This document shows, piece after piece, positions 16,966-24,953 of a stretch of DNA of 64,000 bases. The notes beneath the pieces were generated by a model that was not told the origin of the DNA, ran no database searches, and saw only the letters and a list, made by a program, of their open reading frames with translations. A program made the position numbers and the translations under genes. The DNA is from Methylocystis rosea (lineage in GTDB: Bacteria; Pseudomonadota; Alphaproteobacteria; Rhizobiales; Beijerinckiaceae). Each line of letters opens with the position of its first letter. The stretch's first letter is position 1. Where the stretch lies: assembly GCF_003855495.1 (NCBI RefSeq), contig NZ_CP034086.1:2827501-2891500 (forward strand), read 5' to 3'.

Positions 16966-17732
16966 TGCCGTCCATCACTCAGCCGCGGCTCGATCAGCTC
17001 TGCGGCGCTTTGGATCATGCGTCGGCCAAAGAGCGCGTTCGCGTGGGAGGCGTCGGCGCCCCAAACAACCTCCGCCAGCACGCCCGACGGCGCGATGAAC
17101 TCCATCGGAACGGCCGCAAAAAGAATGCCTGCGCGCGCGCAAACTTCACGATAAAGCGCAGACTGCGTACGCCACATTTTATAGCGAAACATCTCGCCCG
17201 ACAGTTTTTTTGGATCGAATGATTTACGAAAAAACTCTTGCGGACATTCCAAGATGCGCGAATTTGGAAAGGGCGGCGGGGGCTCAAGGCAAACGATCGG
17301 CGCAGCCGTTTCGTTTCTTATCGCTTCGATGGTTGTAAGCGTTGGCGCCATTTTTTCCCGCAAAGTCTCGCGAATGGCGGCTTCGGGCAGCACCTCGGCC
17401 CCCTGCTCGAGATCAAGCTCCGGCTCCGCGCCGAGAATAAAGTCGAAGCGCTCTTTGGGCTGCGTCACTGAAAGAGCGATATGCTCATTGCCGCCAACCG
17501 ACAATACGACGCCATCCGGCCGCTCCTCGTCGATGATTTGGCGAAGGCGGGCATTGAGGCGCGAACCTGAGCCCTCCTCCGCTAAGGTCGGCGTTATCTC
17601 GGGATCATAGAGATAGAGGAATCGCGAAAGGAGCGGCGCGCCGCCAAGCCGAAAGCCCTCGTGCTGCAGCTCGTAACAGCCTTTGGCGATCGCCACGATA
17701 TGACTGTGCCCAAGCCCCAAAATCTTGGTCAT
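16962..17732 (-). CDS. SGNH-hydrolase-like protein of unknown substrate
   Basis: 256 residues without a signal peptide or membrane helices. An SGNH-like block pattern can be seen: GLGHSH at residues 6-11 where a GDS motif would be (the serine is kept, aspartate replaced by histidine), SVGGNEHI for the block III glycine-asparagine, and WGADASHANALFG near residue 226 resembling the block V DxxH. It sits between a small unknown gene and the GSCFA gene with 3-nt and overlapping junctions, so it is part of that unit. Catalysis on an acyl group of a surface polymer is inference from context. Confidence 0.65.
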   Translation of the reverse strand: MTKILGLGHSHIVAIAKGCYELQHEGFRLGGAPLLSRFLYLYDPEITPTLAEEGSGSRLNARLRQIIDEERPDGVVLSVGGNEHIALSVTQPKERFDFILGAEPELDLEQGAEVLPEAAIRETLREKMAPTLTTIEAIRNETAAPIVCLEPPPPFPNSRILECPQEFFRKSFDPKKLSGEMFRYKMWRTQSALYREVCARAGILFAAVPMEFIAPSGVLAEVVWGADASHANALFGRRMIQSAAELIEPRLSDGRQ

Positions 17733-17735
17733 TCT

Positions 17736-18044
17736 TCAGCCCGATGAGTCTTCACATGCGTCACTGGCGCGCAGCTCGACGCCGAGCGGTTCGCCTGGAT
17801 GAATCGGCCCAGAGGTCTGGCGCGCGATTGAGACCACGACATAATGGCGCGCGCCCGTTTCGATGGCGCGCCCAATGATGTCGGCGCCGTCCGCGCCCAT
17901 CGCGAAGGGGGCGCGAATGGCGAGCATTGAGCGACCCCTGTAGCCGTAGCGATAGAACGCCTCGACCACGATTGGCGCCTCGCCCGCGTGAGCGATCTCA
18001 CGTTCACCGGACTGCATAGTGGTTTTGGAAACTCTTTTGATCAC
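17736..18044 (-). CDS. Small conserved-looking protein of unknown function
   Basis: 102 residues, no signal peptide, no hydrophobic helix and no motif I can assign. The central part (VVEAFYRYGYRGRSMLAIRAPFAMGADGADIIGRAIETGARHYVV split by turns) looks like a compact alpha/beta fold. The stop is 3 nt from the SGNH-like gene, which suggests co-expression as first gene of the leftward arm of the divergent locus. The start could also be the internal ATG at codon 10. I do not recognise the family. Confidence 0.55.
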   Translation of the reverse strand: MIKRVSKTTMQSGEREIAHAGEAPIVVEAFYRYGYRGRSMLAIRAPFAMGADGADIIGRAIETGARHYVVVSIARQTSGPIHPGEPLGVELRASDACEDSSG

Positions 18045-18166
18045 ATCATCGCCCCTACCTCGCCACGAAGCGCATCGATTGAAAAGCAGATCGCGTGTTT
18101 TCCTGTACTGCCGCTTGTGCTAACAATCCCGCGGAGGTGGCTATTGAGTATCATTTCGCCGTCTGC

Positions 18167-19321
18167 ATGAATAATCCCTTTCAGTCGGCGGCGCTGCAAG
18201 AGACGCCGACGCCGCAAACCTTTGACGAAAAGGCCTATCTCGCCGTCAACCCCGACGTCGCCGAGGCCGTTCGCCTCGGCAAAATCGGCTCGGGCTGGCG
18301 GCATTTCAAAAAATTCGGCCATATTGAGGGCCGCCGGCAGAAGGTCGCCGATGACGAGCCCGCGACGCCAGAGAATTTCGACGAGGCGCGCTATCTGGCG
18401 GCGAACCCGGACGTGCGACAGGCGATCGAACTCGGCCAGCTCGTCTCAGGCCGCGCGCATTTCGATCAGCTCGGTCGCGCCCAGGGACGGCGTCAGCTGC
18501 GTATGAGCGACATCCCTGCCATTCGCGCACGAAAGCTCAGCGCGGTGCGACCGCTGCTGCTCGACCCGGAAGCGCCGCTGTCGGGTTCGGGCAAATTCGT
18601 GTTTTCGGATGAACCCTCGCTTCAGGCGCAAGACGCCGCCGAGGATATGCCGATCAGCGAGAACGGCTATGACGATGAAACAGTCGAGCTGATCGAGCGC
18701 CACGCCGACGGCTTGATCCTCGACGTCGGCGCGGGCTACCGTCCAGTCTATTACAGCAATGTCGTCAACTTCGAGATGATGGATTATGCAACGACCGATG
18801 TGGTCGGCCTGGCGCATCGGCTGCCCTTCAAGGATGACGCCTTCGACGGCGTCATCTCGATCGCGGTCTTGGAGCATGTGAAGGATCCGTTTCGCTGCGC
18901 CGCGGAAATCGCGCGCGTGCTCAAGCCGGGCGGATGGCTCAAGTGCTGCGTGCCCTTCCTGCAGCCGCTGCACGGCTATCCGCATCACTATTTCAATATG
19001 ACGCATGAAGGACTGCGCACGCTTTTCGAGGAGCATTTGACCATCGAACGGCAGGAGGTCACCAATCCGACGCACCCGATCTGGGCGATCGCCTGGCAGC
19101 TGCGCTCCTGGTCGCAAGGTCTTTCGCCCCGCGCCCGCAAACAATTCCTGCGCACGCGCGTCGAAGATCTGATCGCCTATCCCGGCCCGCTGCTCGAAAA
19201 GCCATGGGCGCGGGAATTGACTCGCGAGAAACTTTTCGAACTCGCCGCCGCGACGATCCTTTACGCGCGCAAGCCCGCGCCGGACTCCACGGCGAACCCC
19301 ATCACAACGTCAGCGCCGTGA
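18167..19321 (+). CDS. Class I SAM methyltransferase with N-terminal YLxxNPDV repeats
   Basis: 384 residues from the ATG at 18167; no clear ribosome site, and an in-frame GTG at 18137 behind a GCGGA stretch is an alternative. The N-terminus has two copies of a roughly 40-residue unit, FDEKAYLAVNPDVAEAV...HFKKFGHIEGRR and FDEARYLAANPDVRQAI...HFDQLGRAQGRR. Then comes a methyltransferase domain: SAM motif I ILDVGAGYRP, an LPFKDDAFDGVISIAVLEHV strand and ARVLKPGGWL, typical of Methyltransf_11. The same repeat appears in large secreted or glycan-linked alphaproteobacterial proteins. The gene overlaps the next (AlgX-like) by 4 nt. Methylation of a glycan or its protein carrier is inferred. Confidence 0.8.
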   Translation: MNNPFQSAALQETPTPQTFDEKAYLAVNPDVAEAVRLGKIGSGWRHFKKFGHIEGRRQKVADDEPATPENFDEARYLAANPDVRQAIELGQLVSGRAHFDQLGRAQGRRQLRMSDIPAIRARKLSAVRPLLLDPEAPLSGSGKFVFSDEPSLQAQDAAEDMPISENGYDDETVELIERHADGLILDVGAGYRPVYYSNVVNFEMMDYATTDVVGLAHRLPFKDDAFDGVISIAVLEHVKDPFRCAAEIARVLKPGGWLKCCVPFLQPLHGYPHHYFNMTHEGLRTLFEEHLTIERQEVTNPTHPIWAIAWQLRSWSQGLSPRARKQFLRTRVEDLIAYPGPLLEKPWARELTREKLFELAAATILYARKPAPDSTANPITTSAP

Positions 19322-20304
19322 CCGAACTCATCGTTCACGAAGGTCACGACGGATGGCTGTTCCTCACGGGCGGAACGAATTTCGTCACCACGCTCTATGA
19401 GCGCGACGGCGGCCATCTGCCGGACGTCAACCTGCGCCGATGGCGGGACGCCATCATTGAGCGAAAGCATCGTTGCGACGGACTCGGCGTCGCCTACGCC
19501 CATCTCGTCGCACCGGAAAAGCTGACGATCTACGGGCACAAACAAGCGACGCCGCTCGTCAATGTCGATCTCGCGCCAGCGATCCGCCTGCAACAGCTCT
19601 TCGAAGGCGCCGCATGCACGGCCGGATGGGTCGATCTCGTTTGGCCTATGCGCGAGCGGCGCGACGAGGTCGAACTCTACTGGCGCAGCGACACGCATTG
19701 GACGCCGGACGGCAGTCTGCTCGCCTATCGCCTCTTGTGCGAGGCGCTGCAGCTGACGCCGAATGCGGAACTCGCGAACCGGCCCTGCAACACGATTCAT
19801 AAAATCATGGATCTCGGCGGCAAATTCGATCCGCCGCGCTGGGAGCAGATTCGCGAAATCGATTGGATCGCCGGCGCGCAACGCGTTTACGCCAATGCGG
19901 TCGTGCGCATCCTCGAAGATCCCGTTCACGGCGGCGACATCCATGTCGGCGCGCATGCGATCTACAGGAACGACGCGGCGCCGAATGACGTGCGGATTTT
20001 GCTTTTCGGCGATTCCTTCGCCGGCGTCGGGTCTGACCGTCTGACGGCGCAGCTCGCCGAAACGGCACGCGAACTCGTCTTTGTCTGGTCAGCCAATGTC
20101 GATTGGCGGCTGGTCAAGCGCCTGAAGCCCGATATCGTCATCACCGAAATCGCCGAGCGCTACATGGCGCTTGCGCCGAACGACCGCTTCAATCTGCGGC
20201 GCACAGAGCTTGCGCAGCTGATCAAGGCGCGACGCCGGGAGGCCGTAGCCCGGTGGCGGCGCGTGCGGGCCAACTGGGGTCAACGCGCGAAGAATGGCGC
20301 ATAG
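19318..20304 (+). CDS. AlgX/AlgJ-like SGNH acetyltransferase-family protein
   Basis: 328 residues from a GTG at 19318 that overlaps the methyltransferase stop by 4 nt. It begins HEGHDGWLFLTGGTN, the usual opening of AlgX/AlgJ SGNH domains, has the catalytic DTHW in WRSDTHWTPDG, and the nucleophile motif FGDSF in LLFGDSFAGVGSD. These residues match the Asp-His and Ser triad of alginate O-acetyltransferases. There is no signal peptide in the chosen frame, unlike periplasmic AlgX, so the site of action is unclear. Together with the methyltransferase and the GSCFA/SGNH genes it suggests acylation of an exported polymer. The 3' end overlaps the convergent DUF2513-like gene by 25 nt. Confidence 0.8.
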   Translation: MTELIVHEGHDGWLFLTGGTNFVTTLYERDGGHLPDVNLRRWRDAIIERKHRCDGLGVAYAHLVAPEKLTIYGHKQATPLVNVDLAPAIRLQQLFEGAACTAGWVDLVWPMRERRDEVELYWRSDTHWTPDGSLLAYRLLCEALQLTPNAELANRPCNTIHKIMDLGGKFDPPRWEQIREIDWIAGAQRVYANAVVRILEDPVHGGDIHVGAHAIYRNDAAPNDVRILLFGDSFAGVGSDRLTAQLAETARELVFVWSANVDWRLVKRLKPDIVITEIAERYMALAPNDRFNLRRTELAQLIKARRREAVARWRRVRANWGQRAKNGA

Positions 20305-20606
20305 GCGTCGAGCGCTCGTTTCCAATCGACGGGGTCGCGGATCAAATCGGCCAGGGCCGCGCCGCGGCGCGTCAGGCGGCGAAACAGCCAGTCGCGCTCG
20401 CGATAGACGCCGGGACCTTCGATGAAATTCAGGCCGGCGAGCGTGTCGAGCCCCGCGATGATCTCTGGCCGCGACCTGTGCAGAATCTGCGCGAGTTCGC
20501 CGACGGCGACGAAGATCGGCTCCGGAGGCGAGCGCTGGACGTCCTCGAGGGCCAGCAGCAGCGCCCTTAGGGCTTCAAACTCGCCGCCGTTGAATTTTCG
20601 AGTCAT
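20280..20606 (-). CDS. DUF2513-like winged-helix protein
   Basis: 108 residues, soluble. The start FEALRALLLALEDVQ, a central IIAGLDTLAGLNFIEG and the C-terminal LTRRGAALADLIRDPVDWKRALD are compatible with the small winged-helix DUF2513 family, in which a late LTxxGHEFLD...W block is typical. The match is by eye and weak. It is convergent with the AlgX-like gene and overlaps its 3' end. DNA binding is possible but untested. No partner gene is close on this strand. Confidence 0.55.
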   Translation of the reverse strand: MTRKFNGGEFEALRALLLALEDVQRSPPEPIFVAVGELAQILHRSRPEIIAGLDTLAGLNFIEGPGVYRERDWLFRRLTRRGAALADLIRDPVDWKRALDAYAPFFAR

Positions 20607-21131
20607 TCGTCAGGCCTGGCGTCAGCAATGCAGCAAATATCCCCGCGCGTCATTGCCTAGCGTTCCTCAGTCCTTGACGATGGAAAAACCGCATCGACCA
20701 CTCCCCTGTGACGAAGCGGATTGGACATTTCGCCATGACGGCGCCCGGCAGCGTCTGGCCTATAAAATACGAAGGCGCGCCGCGCGCGGCAAGAACATCT
20801 GCAACGGGTGCGGACGTCTCGCCGCCCAAACGAAAATAAAACAGCGGCATAAAGCGCTTTCATCGTCTGCAAACCCGGCCGTCCTCGAGACGATCTAAGC
20901 GGTGGCCCGACGTTTTGCTGTAGCTCTTTTTGCAACCTCCGCTGTAAAGCAAGTTTTAAATTCTGCGCTCTTCTTCCGCGACGCTTGCTAATCCAAAGCA
21001 AGAACCAATCTCTAAAACTCCCCCCAGAACGACCAAATCAACGATGTGTCTTCTCGTCCGGCGGTGGATCTAGATCATGGGCGCTACTACCGGCGATTGG
21101 GCGAAAAAGCGCCTTTAACGAGGAAAATCGA
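20607..21131. other. Long intergenic stretch with no convincing gene
   Basis: 525 nt, with more A+T than its flanks toward the right end. A leftward frame at 20650-20850 encodes 66 residues beginning MPLFYFRLGG, faintly like DUF6894 proteins, but it has no ribosome site, so I treat it as a possible remnant. No hairpin or repeat is evident; the right end must hold the promoter of the small secreted protein. Confidence 0.5.
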
Positions 21132-21416
21132 ATGCGAAAGATCGTCATCTTCACATGTTGCGCGTTCACTGCGATGTCGTCGCTCGCCATCGCAAAGCCG
21201 CCGACTGTCTCCGCCGTAAACGCGGTTCTTTCGCAGCGGACCCCCGCTGCGCGTAAAGCAGAAATCAGCCGCCAGATCGAAAAGGCATGCGATATCTCAC
21301 TCTCGGAGTCCGATCTCAGCCGCGCGTCCGACATGGTTGAAACGCACAGAAAAAAAGGCGCCGCATGGCTCGCCGCTCAAATCAAAAATAGCGAGTTGAG
21401 CTACGTCTGCGGCTGA
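21132..21416 (+). CDS. Small secreted protein of unknown function
   Basis: 94 residues. The first 21 form a signal peptide (MRKIVIFTCCAFTAMSSLAIA) and the mature 73 residues are charged and helical, with two cysteines (EKACDISLSES and SYVCG) that could make a disulphide. GAGGAAAA lies just before the start region (ATG at 21132). I recognise no family. It sits alone between an AT-richer gap and the tRNA-Ser gene, so it belongs to the accessory patch. Confidence 0.65.
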   Translation: MRKIVIFTCCAFTAMSSLAIAKPPTVSAVNAVLSQRTPAARKAEISRQIEKACDISLSESDLSRASDMVETHRKKGAAWLAAQIKNSELSYVCG

Positions 21417-21534
21417 GAAAGGGGTATTCGTACAGGACACGAGAGCGCGGCAGTTCTCGCGTCTTTTCGGGGCGTGGAAGCGATCCGCGTTTGCTCGAAC
21501 CCTTCGGCCGCGCTCAACTGATGACCGGTGTGTC

Positions 21535-21623
21535 TGGCGGAGAGGGAGGGATTTGAACCCCCGATACGGTTGCCCGTATGCCGCATTTCGAGTGCGGTGC
21601 TTTCAACCACTCAGCCACCTCTC
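21535..21623 (-). tRNA. tRNA-Ser (anticodon CGA), CCA encoded
   Basis: On the minus strand the acceptor arm GGAGAGG pairs with CCTCTCC, followed by G and an encoded CCA. The D arm reads GGCTGAGTGGTTGAAAG, the anticodon stem-loop CCGCACTCGAAATGCGG holds CGA, a long variable arm typical of class II tRNAs (ACGGGCAACCGT) is present, and the T arm contains GGTTCAAATCC. It decodes UCG. The neighbouring sequences are accessory in character, so this could mark an integration site. Confidence 0.95.
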
Positions 21624-21937
21624 CGCGGCTCATGCGTGGCGCGTCGCAGATAGCACGCGCTCGCCCGAGGGATCAAGCGCGCGCCGTGTGCATGATGAAA
21701 CTAAGTTTCGTCAGCCCGGTCGATTCGTGCTTTCGGGGACGCAAATGTGGTCGCGCTGAGCCTACCTCTTGGCAATCGAGGTGGAATCGAGTCGGCCCTG
21801 GCGCGCAGGTCGCCCGGCAGCCATCGATCGGTGCTAGCGGGCCTCAACGAGGCCTTATGGCTTTCAGAAGGGCGGCGGTGAAACCCAGCGTATATACTGA
21901 GATTGACAGAACATGAGCTCCTTGGCAGACTGATGTC
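21624..21937. other. Gap between tRNA-Ser and vapBC
   Basis: 314 nt holding the tRNA promoter on one side and the vapBC promoter on the other. Signals seen are the GTATATAC palindrome at 21890-21897 and a 10-bp direct repeat CATGAGCTCC (21912-21921 and 21937-21946). No coding frame is credible. Confidence 0.5.
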
Positions 21938-21946
21938 ATGAGCTCC
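21890..21946 (+). promoter_or_regulatory. Candidate vapBC promoter/operator region
   Basis: GTATATAC (21890-21897) is a perfect 8-bp palindrome about 40 nt before the vapB start; it can serve as a -10 element or operator core. CATGAGCTCC occurs twice, 25 bp apart, and the second copy spans the vapB ATG, so a repressor bound there could block translation initiation and transcription. Inferred from symmetry only. Confidence 0.4.
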
Positions 21947-22171
21947 ACGCGCATTTTCAAATCTGGCAATAGTCTCGCGGTTCGGCTGCCGCGCGGGATC
22001 GCGTTTGATGAAGGCGCCGAAGTCGTCGTGCGGCGGCAAGGCGGGAGTCTCGTGGTGACGCCAGCGCGGCTCGATATGGCCGAACTCGTCGCGCGCCTCA
22101 AAGCCGCGCCGCCACATACCATCGCGCGCCCCGAATTCAAGCCGCCGAAGCGGCTGTTCGACCCCCGCTAG
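21938..22171 (+). CDS. vapB: VapB-type antitoxin (AbrB/SpoVT fold)
   Basis: 77 residues. The N-terminal half is an AbrB-like swapped-hairpin DNA-binding domain: TRIFKSGNSLAVRLPRGI and GAEVVVRRQGGSLVVTP. The C-terminal tail (AELVARLKAAPP...EFKPPKRLFDPR) is the peptide that wraps the toxin. It neutralises the PIN toxin starting 3 nt downstream and probably represses the operon. The start codon lies inside a repeated CATGAGCTCC, a possible operator. Confidence 0.92.
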   Translation: MSSTRIFKSGNSLAVRLPRGIAFDEGAEVVVRRQGGSLVVTPARLDMAELVARLKAAPPHTIARPEFKPPKRLFDPR

Positions 22172-22174
22172 CGC

Positions 22175-22564
22175 ATGGCGCGCTACCTCCTCGACACCAA
22201 CATCGTCATCGCCGCGGCGCTTGGCCTTTCCGGCGTGCTCGATCGGCTCTCCGCCCTCGAAATCGGCGACGTGGCGCTCTCGGCGATCAGTCTCGCAGAA
22301 ACGCTTGGCGCCGCCGCCGCCGAAAATAACGGACGGCTCGCGGAGAATATCGCGCTGCTCGCCGAAAATTTGGATGTGCTGCCCTTCGACCGCGGCGCCG
22401 CCGACGCCTATGGCGCGCTGCTGCGCAAGCTCGATCCGAAACGCCGCCGCATGCTCGATCGAATGATCGCCGCGCAGGCGCTCGATCTCAACCTCACGCT
22501 CGTCGCCGCGAACACCGAGGATTTCGACGATATCCCCGGACTGACGGTCGAGAAATGGGCGTGA
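22175..22564 (+). CDS. vapC: VapC-type PIN-domain ribonuclease toxin
   Basis: 129 residues with the PIN acidic site: D7 in LLDTN, E in SLAETLGA near residue 43, D in LDRMIAAQAL near residue 95, and an acidic residue in NTEDFDD near 114. PIN toxins cleave RNA, often tRNA or rRNA. The gene is 3 nt after its antitoxin and converges on prfB, 6 nt from its end. The module next to a tRNA gene is a common position for mobile toxin-antitoxin pairs. Confidence 0.93.
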   Translation: MARYLLDTNIVIAAALGLSGVLDRLSALEIGDVALSAISLAETLGAAAAENNGRLAENIALLAENLDVLPFDRGAADAYGALLRKLDPKRRRMLDRMIAAQALDLNLTLVAANTEDFDDIPGLTVEKWA

Positions 22565-22570
22565 GCGCAG

Positions 22571-23699
22571 CTACTCGACGTCCTCGACGCTTTCCGGACC
22601 GCCGTATATGCGCTGCGCCAGAGAGGCCTGCATGAAGTCGTCGAGCTCGCCGTCGAGAACGTCGGAGGGCGTCCCCGACGTGAAGCCGGAGCGCAGATCC
22701 TTCACCAGCTGATAGGGCTGCAGCACATAGCTGCGGATCTGATGGCCCCAGCCGATCTCGGTCCTTGAGGCCGCAGTCTTGTTGGCCTCGGCCTCGCGCT
22801 TTTCCAGCTCCAGCTCGTAGAGCCGCGCGCGCAGCATGTTCCAGGCGGTGGCGCGGTTCTTGTGCTGCGAACGCTCCGCCTGACAGGCGACGACGATGCC
22901 GGTCGGAATATGGGTGATGCGGATTGCCGAGTCGGTCGTATTGACGTGCTGGCCGCCCGCGCCCGACGATCTATACGTGTCTATACGACAGTCGGACTCA
23001 TTGACGTTCACGTCGATCCGATCATCGACCACCGGATAGACCCAGACCGAGGCGAAGCTCGTATGGCGGCGGGCGTTCGAGTCGAAGGGCGAAATCCGCA
23101 CCAGCCGATGCACGCCGGACTCGGTCTTCGCCCAGCCATGGGCGTTGTGTCCCTTGACGAGCAGCGTGCCCGACTTGATGCCGGCCTCTTCGCCCGGCGT
23201 CTCCTCGATCACTTCGACGTGAAATTTGTGGCGCTCGCCCCAGCGCGCATACATGCGAAACAGCATGCGCGCCCAATCCTGGCTCTCGGTGCCGCCGGCG
23301 CCGGAATGAACCTCGATATAGGTGTCATTGGCGTCGGCTTCGCCGGCGAACAGCGCCTCGGTCTGGCGCGCGCGCGCCTGCTTCAAGATGCTTTTAAGCG
23401 CTTCGACGCCCTCTTTTTCGGTCGCCGCGTCGTCCTCGGACTCGCCAAGCTCGACAAGCGTCAGCGCGTCTTCGAGCTCGCGCTCGAGGCTCGAGAGCGC
23501 CCCCACCTGCTCTTCGAGCTGGGTGCGCTCGCGCATGAGTTTTTGCGCGGCTTCGGGATCGTTCCAGAGCGCGGGATCTTCCGCCCGGACGTTCAGTTCG
23601 GCGAGGCGCCGTTGCGAGGCGTCGACGTCAAAGATGCCTCCTCAGCAGTCCGATGGACTGCTCGATGTCGGCTTTCAGCGCAAGCGGTTCGGCGCGCAT
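22571..23699 (-). CDS. prfB: Peptide chain release factor 2, with programmed +1 frameshift
   Basis: The first 23 codons run from the ATG at 23699 to an in-frame TGA at 23628-23630; reading then continues in the +1 frame for 352 codons to 22571, giving about 375 residues. The junction AGGAGG-CAT-CTT-TGA-C is the known autoregulatory slippage site. After the shift the sequence reads [13 protein letters not shown], then the helical domain, the SPF tripeptide ([11 protein letters not shown]) that reads UGA/UAA stop codons and the GGQ catalytic loop ([15 protein letters not shown]). RF2 releases peptides at UGA and UAA, and low RF2 slows termination and favours the shift. A single continuous frame would lose the N-terminal part. 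Confidence 0.95.
23627..23642 (-). promoter_or_regulatory. prfB +1 frameshift site
   Basis: An internal Shine-Dalgarno (AGGAGG, 23637-23642) lies 3 nt before the slippery CTT codon and the in-frame TGA followed by C. This is the same layout as in other bacterial prfB genes, where ribosome pausing at TGA under low RF2 lets the tRNA slip by one base. Stronger than the E. coli version (AGGGGG) because it is a full anti-SD match. Confidence 0.93.
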
Positions 23700-23793
23700 G
23701 GATTTCCCGGGTTTTCGGAGGGCTTCGCCCCATTCGGCGCGGAAATTAGGCGGCGCGCGCGCGCCTGTAAACCCGCAACTCACGACGCCAACG

Positions 23794-24885
23794 TCAAAAA
23801 CTCCTGTCCGCCGGCCGGTCGTCCCGACGCTCCGGCGCGGCCGGACGCTGGTCCTCGCTCTCCGGCGCGCCGGCGAGGCCCCAGCGGCGCATCAGGAAAA
23901 GCGCCGTCGCCGAGGCCAGGACGCAGAGAATCGTCGCGTAAAATGTGCCGTTCTCGTCCTCCGCGAACAGCAGATTCTTGGTGTTCATGCCGAAATAGCC
24001 GGTGACGAAGGTCGCCGGCAGCAGCAGCATCGTCGTCACCGTCAAAGCATAGAGCCGGTCGTTGGTCTCAAGACTGAGGATGGCGTTGAGTTCGTCTTGC
24101 AGGAGACGGGCGCGCTCCTGAAGGCTCGTGACATCCTGAGTCAGCGCGCCGGCGTGTTGAATGAGCCTTGCCGCGGCGTCGCGCAGATCATTGTCCCGCT
24201 GTTCGTCGGCCTCCTCCTCAATCGTTTCGAGGCGCGCCACCGTCGACGACAGGCCGCTGATCTGGCGCGCCAAACGCACCGCGTCGCGCCGCGCGGCGCT
24301 GAGCGCCGGCCGCGCCTGGCGGCCGCGCTGATCGATGATGCGGTCCTCGACGCGATCGAACGCCGCGCCGAGTTCGGCGGCCTTACGCGCCAGCCCGTCG
24401 ATCAACGCATCCGTCAGCATTTCGAACAGATCAATCGGCGAGGTGAGACGCGCGCCGCGATTGATGGCGATGTGCGCCGCCTCGACGCTATCCATCGGCA
24501 GCCGTCGCGCGCTGATGAAAAAGCTTGCGCCAGCGGCGAAGCGGACAAAGTCGGTGCGCGAGGTCGGGCCGCCGAGATCGCGCTCATAGTCGAGCAGCGC
24601 GCCGCTGACCATCCCTTCTGAATATTCGAGATGCTGATGGTCGACGGGATCGCACAGCGAATCGCGCGCGTCTTCGGAAAGCGCCGCGATGCGCGCCAGC
24701 AGCGGGCGCGTGCGCACGTCGGCGAGATCCATGTGCAGCCACAAGAATCCCTCGCGCGGCGCGCTGATATTTACGAAATCCTCGGCGGTTCCGGGCTCGG
24801 CTTCGCCCGCGCGGTTGAACCGCACGAACCAAAGACACCCGGGAATGTCGGCGCGCGGCGCTTGTGCGAGGCGATCTATGCTCAT
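23794..24885 (-). CDS. CorA-family divalent-metal transporter (ZntB-like)
   Basis: 363 residues: a long N-terminal cytoplasmic alpha/beta domain, a heptad-rich stalk (VARLETIEEEADEQRDNDLRD) and two C-terminal membrane helices. The first helix ends with the FGMNT selectivity motif (the family's GMN signature). The N-terminal CLWFVRFNRAGEAE start and acidic loop are more like the ZntB branch than Mg2+-specific CorA. It mediates passive or proton-linked transport of divalent metals. The acidic/Arg-rich tail is dispensable-looking. It lies alone, leftward, with no metal sensor near it. Confidence 0.87.
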   Translation of the reverse strand: MSIDRLAQAPRADIPGCLWFVRFNRAGEAEPGTAEDFVNISAPREGFLWLHMDLADVRTRPLLARIAALSEDARDSLCDPVDHQHLEYSEGMVSGALLDYERDLGGPTSRTDFVRFAAGASFFISARRLPMDSVEAAHIAINRGARLTSPIDLFEMLTDALIDGLARKAAELGAAFDRVEDRIIDQRGRQARPALSAARRDAVRLARQISGLSSTVARLETIEEEADEQRDNDLRDAAARLIQHAGALTQDVTSLQERARLLQDELNAILSLETNDRLYALTVTTMLLLPATFVTGYFGMNTKNLLFAEDENGTFYATILCVLASATALFLMRRWGLAGAPESEDQRPAAPERRDDRPADRSF

Positions 24886-24953
24886 GGCGGCGCTCGTGGG
24901 GAAGGCGCTAAGAGAATGGGACGATTGATAACAGACTTACGACAAGCGCGGCG

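Noticed and set aside
20650..20850. Short leftward frame beginning MPLFYFRLGG, faintly like DUF6894
   Set aside because: No ribosome site, no clear similarity beyond the first ten residues; kept only as a possible remnant.
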